From Bradyrhizobium sp. Ai1a-2 (lineage in GTDB: Bacteria > Pseudomonadota > Alphaproteobacteria > Rhizobiales > Xanthobacteraceae), in contig NZ_AUEZ01000028.1 of the NCBI RefSeq assembly GCF_000426245.1, forward strand, positions 37,100 through 101,099: a stretch of DNA of 64,000 bases. The letters run 5' to 3'. This document shows, one piece after another, positions 18,418 through 26,590 of the stretch. The first letter of the stretch is position 1. Each line of letters opens with the position of its first letter. The position numbers and the translations under genes are program-made. Below the pieces are notes generated by a model that was not told where the DNA came from, did not search any database, and worked only from the letters and a program-made list of their open reading frames with translations.

Positions 18418-19254
18418 CTATTCGGCCGCTTGTTTGGCGCCCCGCACGCCCTGCGCCAGCGCGGCGGCAAGGTCGGCGACAGCGGTCACGGTCTTGGCGG
18501 TAGCCCGCCCCTCCGCATCGAGGCTGCCGCGCAAGGCATCAACCAGCGCGGTGCCGACCACCGCACCATTGGCGCTTTCGGCGATCGCCCGCGCGGCTTC
18601 CGGCGTGCGGATGCCGAAACCGACGCAAACCGGCAATTCGGTATGCCGCTTGATGCGCGCCACCGCTTCGCCGACCGCCCTGGCGTCCGCCGCAGCAGCA
18701 CCGGTGATGCCGGTGATCGAGACATAATAGACGAAGCCCGAGGTGTTCGCGAGCACCGCCGGCAGGCGCTTGTCGTCAGTGGTCGGCGTCGCCAGCCGGA
18801 TGAAATTGAGCCCGGCCTTCATCGCCGGCAGGCACAGCTCGGTGTCCTCCTCCGGCGGTAGGTCGACAATGATCAGACCATCGACGCCAGCGGTCTTGGC
18901 ATCGGCGAGGAACTTGTCGACGCCGTAGATGTAGATCGGATTGTAGTAGCCCATCATCACCAGCGGCGTCGCGTCATCGTCCTTGCGGAAGCTGCGCACC
19001 ATCTCGAGCGTCTTCCTGAGCGTCATGCCGCCCTTGAGCGCGCGCAAGCCGGCCGCCTGGATCGACGGACCGTCCGCCATCGGATCGGTGAAGGGCATGC
19101 CGATCTCGATGATGTCAGCACCCGCCTTCGGCAACGCCTTGAGGATGTCGAGCGACGTCGCAGGATCGGGATCGCCGGCCATCACGAAGGTGACAAAGGC
19201 GGAGCGGCCCTGCTTCGCGAGCTCGGCAAAACGTGCATCGATACGGGTGGTCAC
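18418..19254 (-). CDS. trpA: Tryptophan synthase alpha chain
   Basis: A 278-residue TIM barrel that cleaves indole-3-glycerol phosphate to indole and glyceraldehyde 3-phosphate. The two catalytic acids are in ADIIEIGMPFTDPMADGP (E49/D60 equivalents); PLVMMGYYNPIYIYG and the phosphate-binding VGFGIRTPE are present. Its ATG overlaps the trpB stop by four bases (ATGA), giving the expected coupling of the alpha2-beta2 complex. Confidence 0.96.
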   Translation of the reverse strand: MTTRIDARFAELAKQGRSAFVTFVMAGDPDPATSLDILKALPKAGADIIEIGMPFTDPMADGPSIQAAGLRALKGGMTLRKTLEMVRSFRKDDDATPLVMMGYYNPIYIYGVDKFLADAKTAGVDGLIIVDLPPEEDTELCLPAMKAGLNFIRLATPTTDDKRLPAVLANTSGFVYYVSITGITGAAAADARAVGEAVARIKRHTELPVCVGFGIRTPEAARAIAESANGAVVGTALVDALRGSLDAEGRATAKTVTAVADLAAALAQGVRGAKQAAE

Positions 19255-20468
19255 TTGTTTCGGCCCTTCAAGATGTCGCCGACCTGCGGCACGTCCTTGT
19301 CGCCGCGGCCGGAGAGGTTGACCACCATCAGGTGATCCCTGGGCCGCTTCGGCGCGAGCTCCATCACCTTGGCGATGGCATGCGCTGGCTCCAGCGCCGG
19401 AATGATGCCTTCGAGCCGCGACAGCAACTGGAAGGCTTCCAGCGCCTCTTCATCGGTCGCGGAGAGATAGTTGACGCGGCCGGTTTCGTGCAGCCAGGAA
19501 TGCTCCGGCCCAATACCGGGATAGTCCAGTCCCGCCGAGATCGAGTGCGCTTCCGTGATCTGCCCGTCCTCGTCCATCAGCAGATAGGTGCGGTTGCCGT
19601 GCAGCACGCCGGGGCGGCCGCCGGCGATCGAAGCGGCATGCAATTGCGTCAGCCCATGGCCGGCGGCTTCGACGCCAAAGATCTCGACCGAGGGATCGTC
19701 GAGGAAGGGATGGAACAGACCCATCGCATTGGAGCCGCCGCCGATGCAGGCGACCAGCGAATCCGGCAGGCGGCCCTCGACCTCCTGCAATTGCTGGCGC
19801 GTTTCGATACCGATGATCGACTGGAAGTCGCGCACCATCATCGGATAGGGATGCGGGCCGGCCACCGTGCCGATGCAGTAGAACGTATTGTGCACATTGG
19901 TGACCCAATCGCGCAGCGCATCGTTCATCGCATCCTTCAACGTGCGCGCGCCCGATTGCACCGGGATCACCTTGGCGCCCAGCATCTCCATGCGGATCAC
20001 GTTGGGCTGCTGCCGTGCGACGTCGACCGCGCCCATATAGACCACGCATTCGAGCCCGAACCGCGCGCACAGCGTCGCGGTGGCAACGCCGTGCTGGCCG
20101 GCGCCGGTCTCAGCGATGATGCGCTTCTTGCCCATGCGGCGCGCCAGCATGATCTGGCCGAGCACATTGTTGACCTTGTGCGAGCCGGTGTGGTTGAGCT
20201 CCTCGCGCTTGAAATAGATTTTTGCGCCGCCGAGATGCTCGGTCAGCCGCTCGGCGAAATAGAGCGGCGACGGCCGCCCGACATAGTGTTTCAGATGGCC
20301 GTCCATCTCCTTTTGGAAGGCAGGATCGGCCTTGGCCTCGGCGTAAGCCTTTTCGAGGTCGAGGATCAGCGGCATCAGCGTTTCCGCGACGAAACGTCCG
20401 CCGAAAATGCCGAAATGCCCGCGCTCGTCGGGACCGCTGCGGAAAGAGTTGGGCAGTGCTGGGCTCAT
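19251..20468 (-). CDS. trpB: Tryptophan synthase beta chain
   Basis: A 405-residue PLP enzyme that joins indole and serine to give tryptophan. The PLP lysine is in LNHTGSHKVNNVLGQ, with ETGAGQHGVATA and the phosphate-binding CIGGGSNAMG. ATG 20468 begins MSPALPNSFRSGPDERG, the usual rhizobial N-terminus; the open frame upstream belongs to trpF and the inserted repeat. The start lies only seven bases after the present trpF stop. The ancestral trpF reading frame would have stopped across this ATG (see the repeat at 20484-20666). Confidence 0.96.
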   Translation of the reverse strand: MSPALPNSFRSGPDERGHFGIFGGRFVAETLMPLILDLEKAYAEAKADPAFQKEMDGHLKHYVGRPSPLYFAERLTEHLGGAKIYFKREELNHTGSHKVNNVLGQIMLARRMGKKRIIAETGAGQHGVATATLCARFGLECVVYMGAVDVARQQPNVIRMEMLGAKVIPVQSGARTLKDAMNDALRDWVTNVHNTFYCIGTVAGPHPYPMMVRDFQSIIGIETRQQLQEVEGRLPDSLVACIGGGSNAMGLFHPFLDDPSVEIFGVEAAGHGLTQLHAASIAGGRPGVLHGNRTYLLMDEDGQITEAHSISAGLDYPGIGPEHSWLHETGRVNYLSATDEEALEAFQLLSRLEGIIPALEPAHAIAKVMELAPKRPRDHLMVVNLSGRGDKDVPQVGDILKGRNK

Positions 20469-20475
20469 CGAACCG

Positions 20476-21291
20476 TCAATTCTTCTGTGGCGCGCGCGGG
20501 CGCGCTGTCTCTGCTCCCTCGCCCCGCCCTTGCGGGGAGAGGGGCTCTCTCCACAAATTCGGTGAGAGCTGTGACCGCGGTGGCTCCCCCTCACCCGGAT
20601 CGCTAGCGCGATCCGACCTCTCCCCGTAAACGGGGAGAGGTGAAGGAAGGTCTGTGGCGCGCGCGGCGCGGATGAAGGCGCGGATCAGCTCGGGATCCTT
20701 GATGCCCGGTGACCGTTCCACGCCGGAGGAAATATCGACGCCGCCCGCACGGGTCACACGGACAGCTTCGGCGACGTTGTCGGCATTCAGCCCGCCGGAG
20801 ACCATGAAGGGCAACGCAAGCTCGAGCCGTTCCAGCACGTGCCAGTCGAACACCGCACCGAGCCCTCCCGGCCGCGTCGCGCCCTTCGGGGCCCGCGCGT
20901 CGAACAGGATGCGGTCGGCGACGGCGGCATAGCCTGCGAGCCGCGCGAGATCGGCTGCCGTTTCGACAGCGAGCACCTTCATCACGTGCAGGCCGAATCT
21001 CTGCTTGATGTCGCGCACGCGCGCCACCGTCTCCTTGCCATGCAGTTGCAGGACATCGGGCTGAAGCGTCTCGACGATGTTTTCGACCGTGGCGTCGTCC
21101 GCATCGACGGTGAGCGCCACCTTCACGGCGCGGCCCTTTGCCTGCCGGCCGAGCTCCCGCGCGCTCTCGAGCGAGAGATGCCGCGGCGAGGGTGGAAAGA
21201 ACACGAAGCCCACCATGTCGGCACCGGTCTCGAGCGCGACGTCGAGCGTCTCGCGCGTAGACAGGCCGCAGATTTTGACGAGCAGGGACAT
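20476..21291 (-). CDS. trpF: Phosphoribosylanthranilate isomerase, C-terminus altered by repeat
   Basis: Isomerises phosphoribosylanthranilate in tryptophan synthesis. The barrel is complete within residues 1-213: VKICGLSTRE with the catalytic cysteine, DVLQLHGKE, RILFDARAP with the aspartate, and the phosphate site SGGLNADNV. The family ends near residue 215, but here the frame runs 271 residues. The last ~57 (from LPSPLPVYGERSDRASD) are translated from a repeat element lying at 20500-20650. The tail is Pro/Arg-rich and unlikely to fold with the barrel. The enzyme probably remains active because the insertion falls after the last helix. Confidence 0.93.
   Translation of the reverse strand: MSLLVKICGLSTRETLDVALETGADMVGFVFFPPSPRHLSLESARELGRQAKGRAVKVALTVDADDATVENIVETLQPDVLQLHGKETVARVRDIKQRFGLHVMKVLAVETAADLARLAGYAAVADRILFDARAPKGATRPGGLGAVFDWHVLERLELALPFMVSGGLNADNVAEAVRVTRAGGVDISSGVERSPGIKDPELIRAFIRAARATDLPSPLPVYGERSDRASDPGEGEPPRSQLSPNLWREPLSPQGRGEGAETARPRAPQKN
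20484..20666. repeat. Repeat element inserted in trpF, with 16-base flanking duplication
   Basis: The 16 bases TCTGTGGCGCGCGCGG occur at 20484-20499 and again at 20651-20666. Between them lies a 151-base palindromic element with hairpins CCCCGCCCTTGCGGGG, GGATCGctagCGCGATCC (imperfect) and CCTCTCCCCGtaaaCGGGGAGAGG. Deleting the element and one duplicate joins the trpF frame so that it ends in TGA overlapping the trpB ATG as ATGA. I read this as insertion of a small non-autonomous mobile repeat with a target-site duplication. Confidence 0.75.
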
Positions 21292-21351
21292 GGTCTCTCA
21301 GGGGCGTTGTAACGGCCGGAACTGGCAGCTCCGGCACGGACGGGGCGGGTT

Positions 21352-21744
21352 CTACAACGTCGCGCCCTGCTTGTCTCGCCCAACGACCCCCGAGGAGCCG
21401 CCATTTGCCGGACCTGTGAGGCGACGCCGTTCAGCCTGGGCTGCGGTCAAGGCGCTGCGCAGATCGGCCAGTTCCGTTTGGGCCTGACGGGCATCAGCCT
21501 CATGCTGCCGTGCCGCACGGCGCCAGCGATGCTGCCGGAACCACGTCGCCGTGCCGCCCGCGATCACGCCCAGGATCGCGACGATAATGAGCACCAGGAA
21601 TAACGGCAGCGTTACCGCGACTGTCGGAGTGGCCGAATTGAACGGATCGAATGAAACCGTCACCAGGTGACGATTCGCGACGGCGAAGATGATGAAGAAC
21701 AGGCCAAGCAGGACGACGAGCAGCGTCGTGAAGAACTTTCGCAT
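21352..21744 (-). CDS. lapA: LapA-domain (DUF1049) inner-membrane protein
   Basis: A 130-residue membrane protein. Two hydrophobic segments (FFTTLLVVLLGLFFIIFAVA and LPLFLVLIIVAILGVIAGG) flank a short periplasmic loop beginning NRHLVTVSFDPF, the characteristic core of the DUF1049/LapA family. An Ala/Gln-rich, probably coiled-coil cytosolic tail follows. LapA works with LapB in controlling lipopolysaccharide synthesis in E. coli; the same role here is inferred. Of three nearby ATGs I chose 21744, with GAGGG six bases before it. It follows ihfB, as in enterobacteria. Confidence 0.82.
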   Translation of the reverse strand: MRKFFTTLLVVLLGLFFIIFAVANRHLVTVSFDPFNSATPTVAVTLPLFLVLIIVAILGVIAGGTATWFRQHRWRRAARQHEADARQAQTELADLRSALTAAQAERRRLTGPANGGSSGVVGRDKQGATL

Positions 21745-21825
21745 CACCATCCCTCGCATCGGCCGACAATCGCGCGCCGATCTATAGCAACCGGAGACGC
21801 GGATGCGCCAGCGGTCTCCTCGAGA

Positions 21826-22146
21826 TCAGGCGCTCGGTTCCGGCGAGCTGCCGCCGCTGCTATCGGCGTCGCGGTTCAGGCGTTCGCGCATTTCCTTGCC
21901 GGTCTTGAAGAACGGAACGCTCTTCTGATCAACCGGAACGTGCGCACCCGTTCTCGGATTGCGACCGGCCCGCGCTGGACGATGTTTCACCGAAAAAGCG
22001 CCGAAGCCGCGCAGCTCAACCCGATCGCCGCGCGCCAGCGCTGCCACGATCTCATCGAGGATCGCATTGACGATATTCTCGACATCCCGCTGGTAGAGAT
22101 GCGGGTTGTGCTCGGCGATACGCTGAACAAGTTCGGATTTGATCAT
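21826..22146 (-). CDS. ihfB: Integration host factor beta subunit
   Basis: A 106-residue member of the HU/IHF family of DNA-bending proteins. It shows MIKSELVQRIAEHNPHLYQRDVE at the N-terminus, VELRGFGAFSVKHRPAR at the start of the beta arm and RNPRTGAHVPV at its tip, followed by VPFFKTGKEMRERLN. The position between sppA/rpsA and lapA is that of ihfB. An acidic/serine tail ends the protein. Gap to sppA is 171 bases with no recognised feature. Confidence 0.93.
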   Translation of the reverse strand: MIKSELVQRIAEHNPHLYQRDVENIVNAILDEIVAALARGDRVELRGFGAFSVKHRPARAGRNPRTGAHVPVDQKSVPFFKTGKEMRERLNRDADSSGGSSPEPSA

Positions 22147-22317
22147 CGAGAGTTTGGCCCGGGACCTTGCGGATATCCATTTCCGTGAAAATGCCTTGAA
22201 CTGTCAAGACGCTAAATCACTTTTGGCGCCAAGGAAGAGCCGTGACAAATGGCCCGAGCCCGGCTTTTCGCGATTCCCGCAATACGGGAGTGCGACCAAA
22301 GACCGATTGTGCACATC

Positions 22318-23295
22318 TCAATTGCTCCCCGACGGCTGCCATAGCGCCAGCATGCCGTCCATGCCGAGCCGATCGACAGCCTGGACGAGGCCGGCCTGTT
22401 CAATGCGGCGAGCGATTGCGTTCAAACCAAATGCATCAAGCGTGACCGAAGCGGCCGTGCGCAGGAATGTCAGATCGCCGAATCGCGGATTGAGCCGGAA
22501 ATCGCGCACCGGCAATTCACTCTTGATCTTCTTCTCCTGGACCAGCCAGGCGACCGCGCTCTTCTCATCGCCGAGCTGATCGACGAGCTTCAATTCGACC
22601 GCCTGGCGGCCGGTGAAGACACGCCCGTCCGCGACCTTTTCGAGCAAGGCATCATCCATGCCGCGCCGCTCCTTTACGAGGCCGCGGAACCAGGCATAGG
22701 AATCCTTCACCAGCGCATCGATCGCGGCGCGCGCTTCCGGGCTGGTCGGCTCGAAGCCGTTGGGCGCCGCTTTCAGCGGCGAGGACTTTATCTCCTCGAC
22801 CTTCACGCCCACGGTTTTCAGCAGCTCACTGACATTCGGAAACTGGAACAGCACGCCGATCGAGCCGACCAGCGAGCTCTGCCGCGCGATGATGTGATCG
22901 GCGGCAATCGCGGTGATGTAGCCCCCGGACGCCGCCAATCCCTCGACCACTACGACCAGCGGCTTCTTCGCCTTCAGCCGCGTCAGTGCGTCGTAAAGCT
23001 GCTCCGAACCAGCGGTGGTGCCACCGGGCGAATTGATGTGAACGATGACAGCCGCGGCTTGCGACTTCTCCAGCCGCTCCAGCGCCTCGACACGATCCTG
23101 GTCGCTGCGGATCAGGCCCTCGATATTGATGCGTGCGATCGATCCCGCCGTCGTCAGCGAGCCGCGCCCGCCTGCTACGATCACGCCGACGCCGACAAGA
23201 GCCGCGATCGCAACCACCGCAGCCGCGACGCGCCAGAAGGTCAGCTTGCGGCGAATCCGGCGACGATCGACGATCACGTCTGAATCAAGCGACAT
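22318..23295 (-). CDS. sppA: Signal peptide peptidase SppA, short form
   Basis: A 325-residue membrane-anchored serine/lysine protease of family S49, which degrades leftover signal peptides. Basic residues and one transmembrane helix (about 26-46) lie at the N-terminus. The nucleophile is the serine in GLAASGGYITAIAAD; the probable general-base lysine is in KSSPLKAAPNGFEPTSPEAR. The oxyanion region is INSPGGTTAGS. Length matches the single-domain (not the duplicated E. coli) type. ATG 23295 follows GGAG; the in-frame TTG at 23307 lies over that site. Confidence 0.92.
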   Translation of the reverse strand: MSLDSDVIVDRRRIRRKLTFWRVAAAVVAIAALVGVGVIVAGGRGSLTTAGSIARINIEGLIRSDQDRVEALERLEKSQAAAVIVHINSPGGTTAGSEQLYDALTRLKAKKPLVVVVEGLAASGGYITAIAADHIIARQSSLVGSIGVLFQFPNVSELLKTVGVKVEEIKSSPLKAAPNGFEPTSPEARAAIDALVKDSYAWFRGLVKERRGMDDALLEKVADGRVFTGRQAVELKLVDQLGDEKSAVAWLVQEKKIKSELPVRDFRLNPRFGDLTFLRTAASVTLDAFGLNAIARRIEQAGLVQAVDRLGMDGMLALWQPSGSN

Positions 23296-23445
23296 CGAAA
23301 TCTCCAAAAGAGCTCAACACGTTCTTGCAATCACAGGATGACGGAGAGGTTATCAAAATACATCAATTGCGGTGCAATATGAAGAAAACAAGGCTGGCAT
23401 AGGGTTACAAGCGTAGCACGGCTGGAATAGCCCGAGATACGCAGC

Positions 23446-23475
23446 CGTAGCCGGGATGAAGCCAACGGGGCTACG
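23446..23475. repeat. Remnant of type A palindromic repeat
   Basis: A shortened inverted repeat with CGTAGCC and GGCTACG arms around a deleted centre, lying between sppA and the rpsA terminator. Confidence 0.45.
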
Positions 23476-23494
23476 ACGATGGACAAGCCCCAAA

Positions 23495-23521
23495 CAAAAA
23501 GCCCCGGCCGAAGCCGGGGCT
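23495..23521 (-). terminator. Rho-independent terminator of rpsA
   Basis: On the minus strand a nine-base stem AGCCCCGGC / GCCGGGGCT closes a TTCG loop and is followed by TTTTTG. It lies just after the rpsA stop and separates it from sppA. Confidence 0.88.
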
Positions 23522-23546
23522 TGATGACGACGAAGAAAGCAAGTGC

Positions 23547-25256
23547 TCACTTCTCGTTGGCACGATTCTTGAGTGCGGTGCCGAGAATATCGCCGAGCGT
23601 CGCGCCCGAATCGGAGGAGCCGTACTGCGCGATGGCTTCCTTCTCTTCGGCGACTTCCAGCGCCTTGATTGAGACCTGCACCTTGCGGGCCTTCTTGTCG
23701 AACTGGATCACCCGCGCATCGACCTTCTCGCCGACGGCGAAGCGTTCGGAGCGCTGATCGTTGCGGTCACGGGCGAGTTCCGAGCGCTTGATGAAGGTGG
23801 TGAAGTCGGTGCCGGCGATCTTCACCTCGATGCCGCTCTCCTTCACTTCGAGCACCTCGCAGGTCACGACCGCGCCCTTCTTGACGTCGCCCGGCTCGGC
23901 GAAGGGATCGCCCTCGAGCTGCTTGACGCCGAGCGAGATGCGCTCCTTCTCGACATCGACGTCGAGCACGACCGCCTTGACCACGTCGCTCTTCTTGAAG
24001 TTGTCGATCACCTGCTCGCCCGGAAGCTTCCAGTCGAGATCGGACAGGTGAACCATGCCGTCGACGTCGCCTTCTAGACCCAGGAACAGGCCGAACTCGG
24101 TCTTGTTCTTGACCTCGCCCTCGACCACCGAACCGACCGGATGCTTCTCGACGAAGACTTCCCAGGGATTGCGCATGGTCTGCTTGAGGCCGAGCGAGAT
24201 GCGCCGCTTGACCGAATCGACTTCCAGCACCTGCACCTCGACTTCCTGCGAGGTGGAGACGATCTTGCCGGGATGCATGTTCTTCTTGGTCCACGACATC
24301 TCGGAGACGTGGATCAGGCCTTCGATGCCCGGCTCGAGCTCGACGAACGCGCCGTAGTCGGTGATGTTGGTAACGCGGCCGGTGAAGCGGGCGCCGAGCG
24401 GATACTTCGCCTCGATGCCCTGCCACGGATCGTCCAGCAGCTGCTTCATGCCGAGCGAGATGCGGTGCGTCTCGTGGTTGATCTTGATGATCTTGACCTT
24501 CACGGTCTGGCCGATGGAGAGCACCTCGGTCGGGTGATTGACGCGGCGCCAGGCGATGTCGGTGACGTGCAGCAGGCCATCGATGCCGCCGAGGTCCACG
24601 AACGCACCGTAGTCGGTGATGTTCTTGACCACGCCGTCGATCACCTGACCCTCTTCGAGGTTCTGCACCAGTTCCTGGCGCTGCTCGGCACGGGTCTCTT
24701 CCAGCACGGTGCGGCGCGACACCACGATGTTGCCGCGGCGGCGGTCCATCTTGAGGATCTGGAACGGCTGCGAGTTGTTCATCAGCGGCGCGACGTCGCG
24801 GATCGGACGGATATCGACCTGCGAGCGCGGCAGGAAGGCCACGGCGCCGTCGAGGTCGACGGTGAAGCCGCCCTTGACCTGGTTGAAGATGACGCCCGTA
24901 ACCTTTTCGTTGTTCTGGAACGCCTTCTCGAGCTTGCCCCAGCTCTCCTCACGCCGCGCCTTGTCACGCGACAGCACGGCTTCACCCAGCGCATTCTCGA
25001 TGCGGTCGAGGAACACCTCGACCTCGTCGCCGACCTTGAGATCGCTTTCGCGGCCGGGGCCGGCGAATTCGCGCAGCGCCACGCGGCCTTCGGTCTTCAG
25101 GCCGACATCGATGACGGCCATATCCTTTTCGATGGCAACCACCTTGCCCTTGACGACCGAGCTCTCCTGCAGATTGCCGCCGGCAAAGGATTCATCGAGC
25201 ATCGCGGCGAAATCGTCGCGGCTGGGATTATAGGAAGCAGCAGTATTCGAAACCAT
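23547..25256 (-). CDS. rpsA: 30S ribosomal protein S1
   Basis: A 569-residue RNA-binding ribosomal protein needed for initiation on structured or weak-SD mRNAs. Six S1 (OB-fold) repeats are visible, the later ones with the typical ITDYGAFVDLGGIDGLLHV, ITDYGAFVELEPGIEGLIHV and KTEFGLFLGLEGDVDGMVHL. ATG 25256 with GGAGA before it gives MVSNTAASYNPSRDDF; the frame open to 25313 is leader. The cmk-rpsA order is standard. A conspicuous terminator follows. Confidence 0.97.
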   Translation of the reverse strand: MVSNTAASYNPSRDDFAAMLDESFAGGNLQESSVVKGKVVAIEKDMAVIDVGLKTEGRVALREFAGPGRESDLKVGDEVEVFLDRIENALGEAVLSRDKARREESWGKLEKAFQNNEKVTGVIFNQVKGGFTVDLDGAVAFLPRSQVDIRPIRDVAPLMNNSQPFQILKMDRRRGNIVVSRRTVLEETRAEQRQELVQNLEEGQVIDGVVKNITDYGAFVDLGGIDGLLHVTDIAWRRVNHPTEVLSIGQTVKVKIIKINHETHRISLGMKQLLDDPWQGIEAKYPLGARFTGRVTNITDYGAFVELEPGIEGLIHVSEMSWTKKNMHPGKIVSTSQEVEVQVLEVDSVKRRISLGLKQTMRNPWEVFVEKHPVGSVVEGEVKNKTEFGLFLGLEGDVDGMVHLSDLDWKLPGEQVIDNFKKSDVVKAVVLDVDVEKERISLGVKQLEGDPFAEPGDVKKGAVVTCEVLEVKESGIEVKIAGTDFTTFIKRSELARDRNDQRSERFAVGEKVDARVIQFDKKARKVQVSIKALEVAEEKEAIAQYGSSDSGATLGDILGTALKNRANEK

Positions 25257-25805
25257 ATGTTCTCCAGATGCGGGTGTCTTGCCGGCCGTTCGGGTTAAGG
25301 GCGCATCGCGCATGTGGTGTCAGGTCCGCAAATCCTGACGACCGCTCCTTGCGCGAGGGCGCAAAAGCGGGCCGGCAGCAAGCCACATGTCCGATACGTT
25401 GATGGCGCGCATTCCGCAAAAGTGGAAACCGGTTTTGCGAAAGAATGCGCGTGACGTAGATGTCCGGGGCCGGAAACGAAGGATCGACGTCAAGAACCGA
25501 TGGAGCGGGCGCTCCTCCAATGTCGGCCGGGGCTCATACCCCGCTGCCGGCCCGCTCGGGCGGCCCCGACATAGTCGATGGCGGCACGGACGCTGCTGAT
25601 ATAATATCCACCGCCATTTTCGGCAAGCCAGAAATGCCCGATTTGCGGGGCTCCGAGGCTGACACAAGCCTTAACAATGCCGGAGTGCATTTGAACAATT
25701 ATTGACCGTGTTGCGCGAAAGGCATCCGGCGCGGCTTGCGGTGGAACCCGGGCTTAAGCGAGCCCGCGCATAGTGGGGCCCACCCAAGAGACAGGGGGTA
25801 CGACC
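25257..25805. other. 549-base gap between rpsA and the small secreted ORF
   Basis: This gap should carry the rpsA leader and promoter. On the minus strand TTGCCG (25626-25621) followed about 17 bases later by TATATC is a weak sigma-70 candidate, which would give a leader of some 340 bases. A 44-base palindromic repeat lies at 25407-25450. No gene is convincing here: the short frames are Arg-rich and unlike the flanking genes. CGGGCT and AGCCCG near 25750 could pair in a short hairpin. Confidence 0.35.
25407..25450. repeat. Short palindromic repeat, type E copy 1
   Basis: GCGCATTC (25407-25414) and GAATGCGC (25443-25450) bracket an inner palindrome CGCAAAA...TTTTGCG with AGTGGAAACC in the middle. 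The core GTGG(A/G)AACCGGTTTT recurs at 42169-42201 in the opposite orientation. Confidence 0.75.
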
Positions 25806-25955
25806 ATGAAAAGCCTGATCGCCCTGGCCGTCGTTGCCGCATTTGCGCTCGGCCATGCCATCGCCGCGATGCCTGGCGCGGCTGCGTCGATGCGGACCTT
25901 TTCGGCTGCACAATCTTTTTCCGGTCTGGCTGACCAGGAATCCTCGACCCGCTAG
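25806..25955 (+). CDS. Small secreted hypothetical protein
   Basis: A 49-codon frame, ATG at 25806 with a GGGGG tract ten bases upstream. The product begins with a textbook signal peptide (MKSLIALAVVAAFALGHAIA) and leaves a short polar peptide of about 25 residues. I do not recognise the family. Its TAG stop overlaps the TAG stop of cmk on the other strand through the shared CTAG, so the two genes end tail to tail. The signal-peptide character and the SD favour a real gene; its small size leaves doubt. Confidence 0.5.
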   Translation: MKSLIALAVVAAFALGHAIAAMPGAAASMRTFSAAQSFSGLADQESSTR

Positions 25956-26590
25956 GTCAGCCCACGAGCGGCGCGCACCGCCTCGACGATGTCGATCGCG
26001 GCGCGCACGCCCGCCTCGATATCGAGATTGGAATTGTCCAGCATATGCGCATCGGGCGCCGGCTTCAGCGGGGCCACCGGGCGGTTCTTGTCGCGCTCGT
26101 CGCGCTGGAGGATATCGGCCAGCACCGCTGCCTCATCGGCGTCCTCGCCGCGTGCGCGGGCCTCCAGCGTCCGCCGCCGCGCCCGCACGCGCGGATCGGC
26201 GAGGACAAAGATCTTCACATCGGCATTCGGGCAGATCACGGTCCCGATATCGCGGCCGTCAAGCACCGCGCCGGGCGGGTCGATAGCGAACTGGCGCTGA
26301 AAATTGACCAGCGCCTCGCGCACTTTCGGGATCGCCGAGACCACGGACGCGGCATCGCCGATCCGCTGCGTCTTCAACTCGGGATGGCCGAATTTCTCAG
26401 GGTCGAGCTCCATCGCCGCCTTGACCGCGCGCGCCTCATCGGTGAGGCCGGCGCCGGCATCGAGCAATGCCTTCGCCACCGCGCGATAGATCACGCCGGT
26501 GTCGAGATGGCGGTAGCCATAATGCGCGGCGAGCCGTTTTCCGAGCGTGCCTTTGCCGGATGCGGCCGGTCCGTCGATAGCGATGATCAT
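25952..26590 (-). CDS. cmk: Cytidylate kinase
   Basis: A 212-residue kinase that phosphorylates CMP and dCMP. The P-loop is IAIDGPAASGKGTLGKRLA; YRHLDTGVIYRAVA, VVLDGRDIGTVICPNADVK-type sequence (GAVLDGRDIGTV) and the lid arginines ARRRTLEAR are present. Its ATG overlaps the aroA stop by four bases, so aroA-cmk form an operon. Confidence 0.96.
   Translation of the reverse strand: MIIAIDGPAASGKGTLGKRLAAHYGYRHLDTGVIYRAVAKALLDAGAGLTDEARAVKAAMELDPEKFGHPELKTQRIGDAASVVSAIPKVREALVNFQRQFAIDPPGAVLDGRDIGTVICPNADVKIFVLADPRVRARRRTLEARARGEDADEAAVLADILQRDERDKNRPVAPLKPAPDAHMLDNSNLDIEAGVRAAIDIVEAVRAARGLT

Noticed and set aside
24141..25298. 385-codon plus-strand frame opposite rpsA
   Set aside because: Antisense to repeated S1 domains, which explains its own apparent internal repeats.
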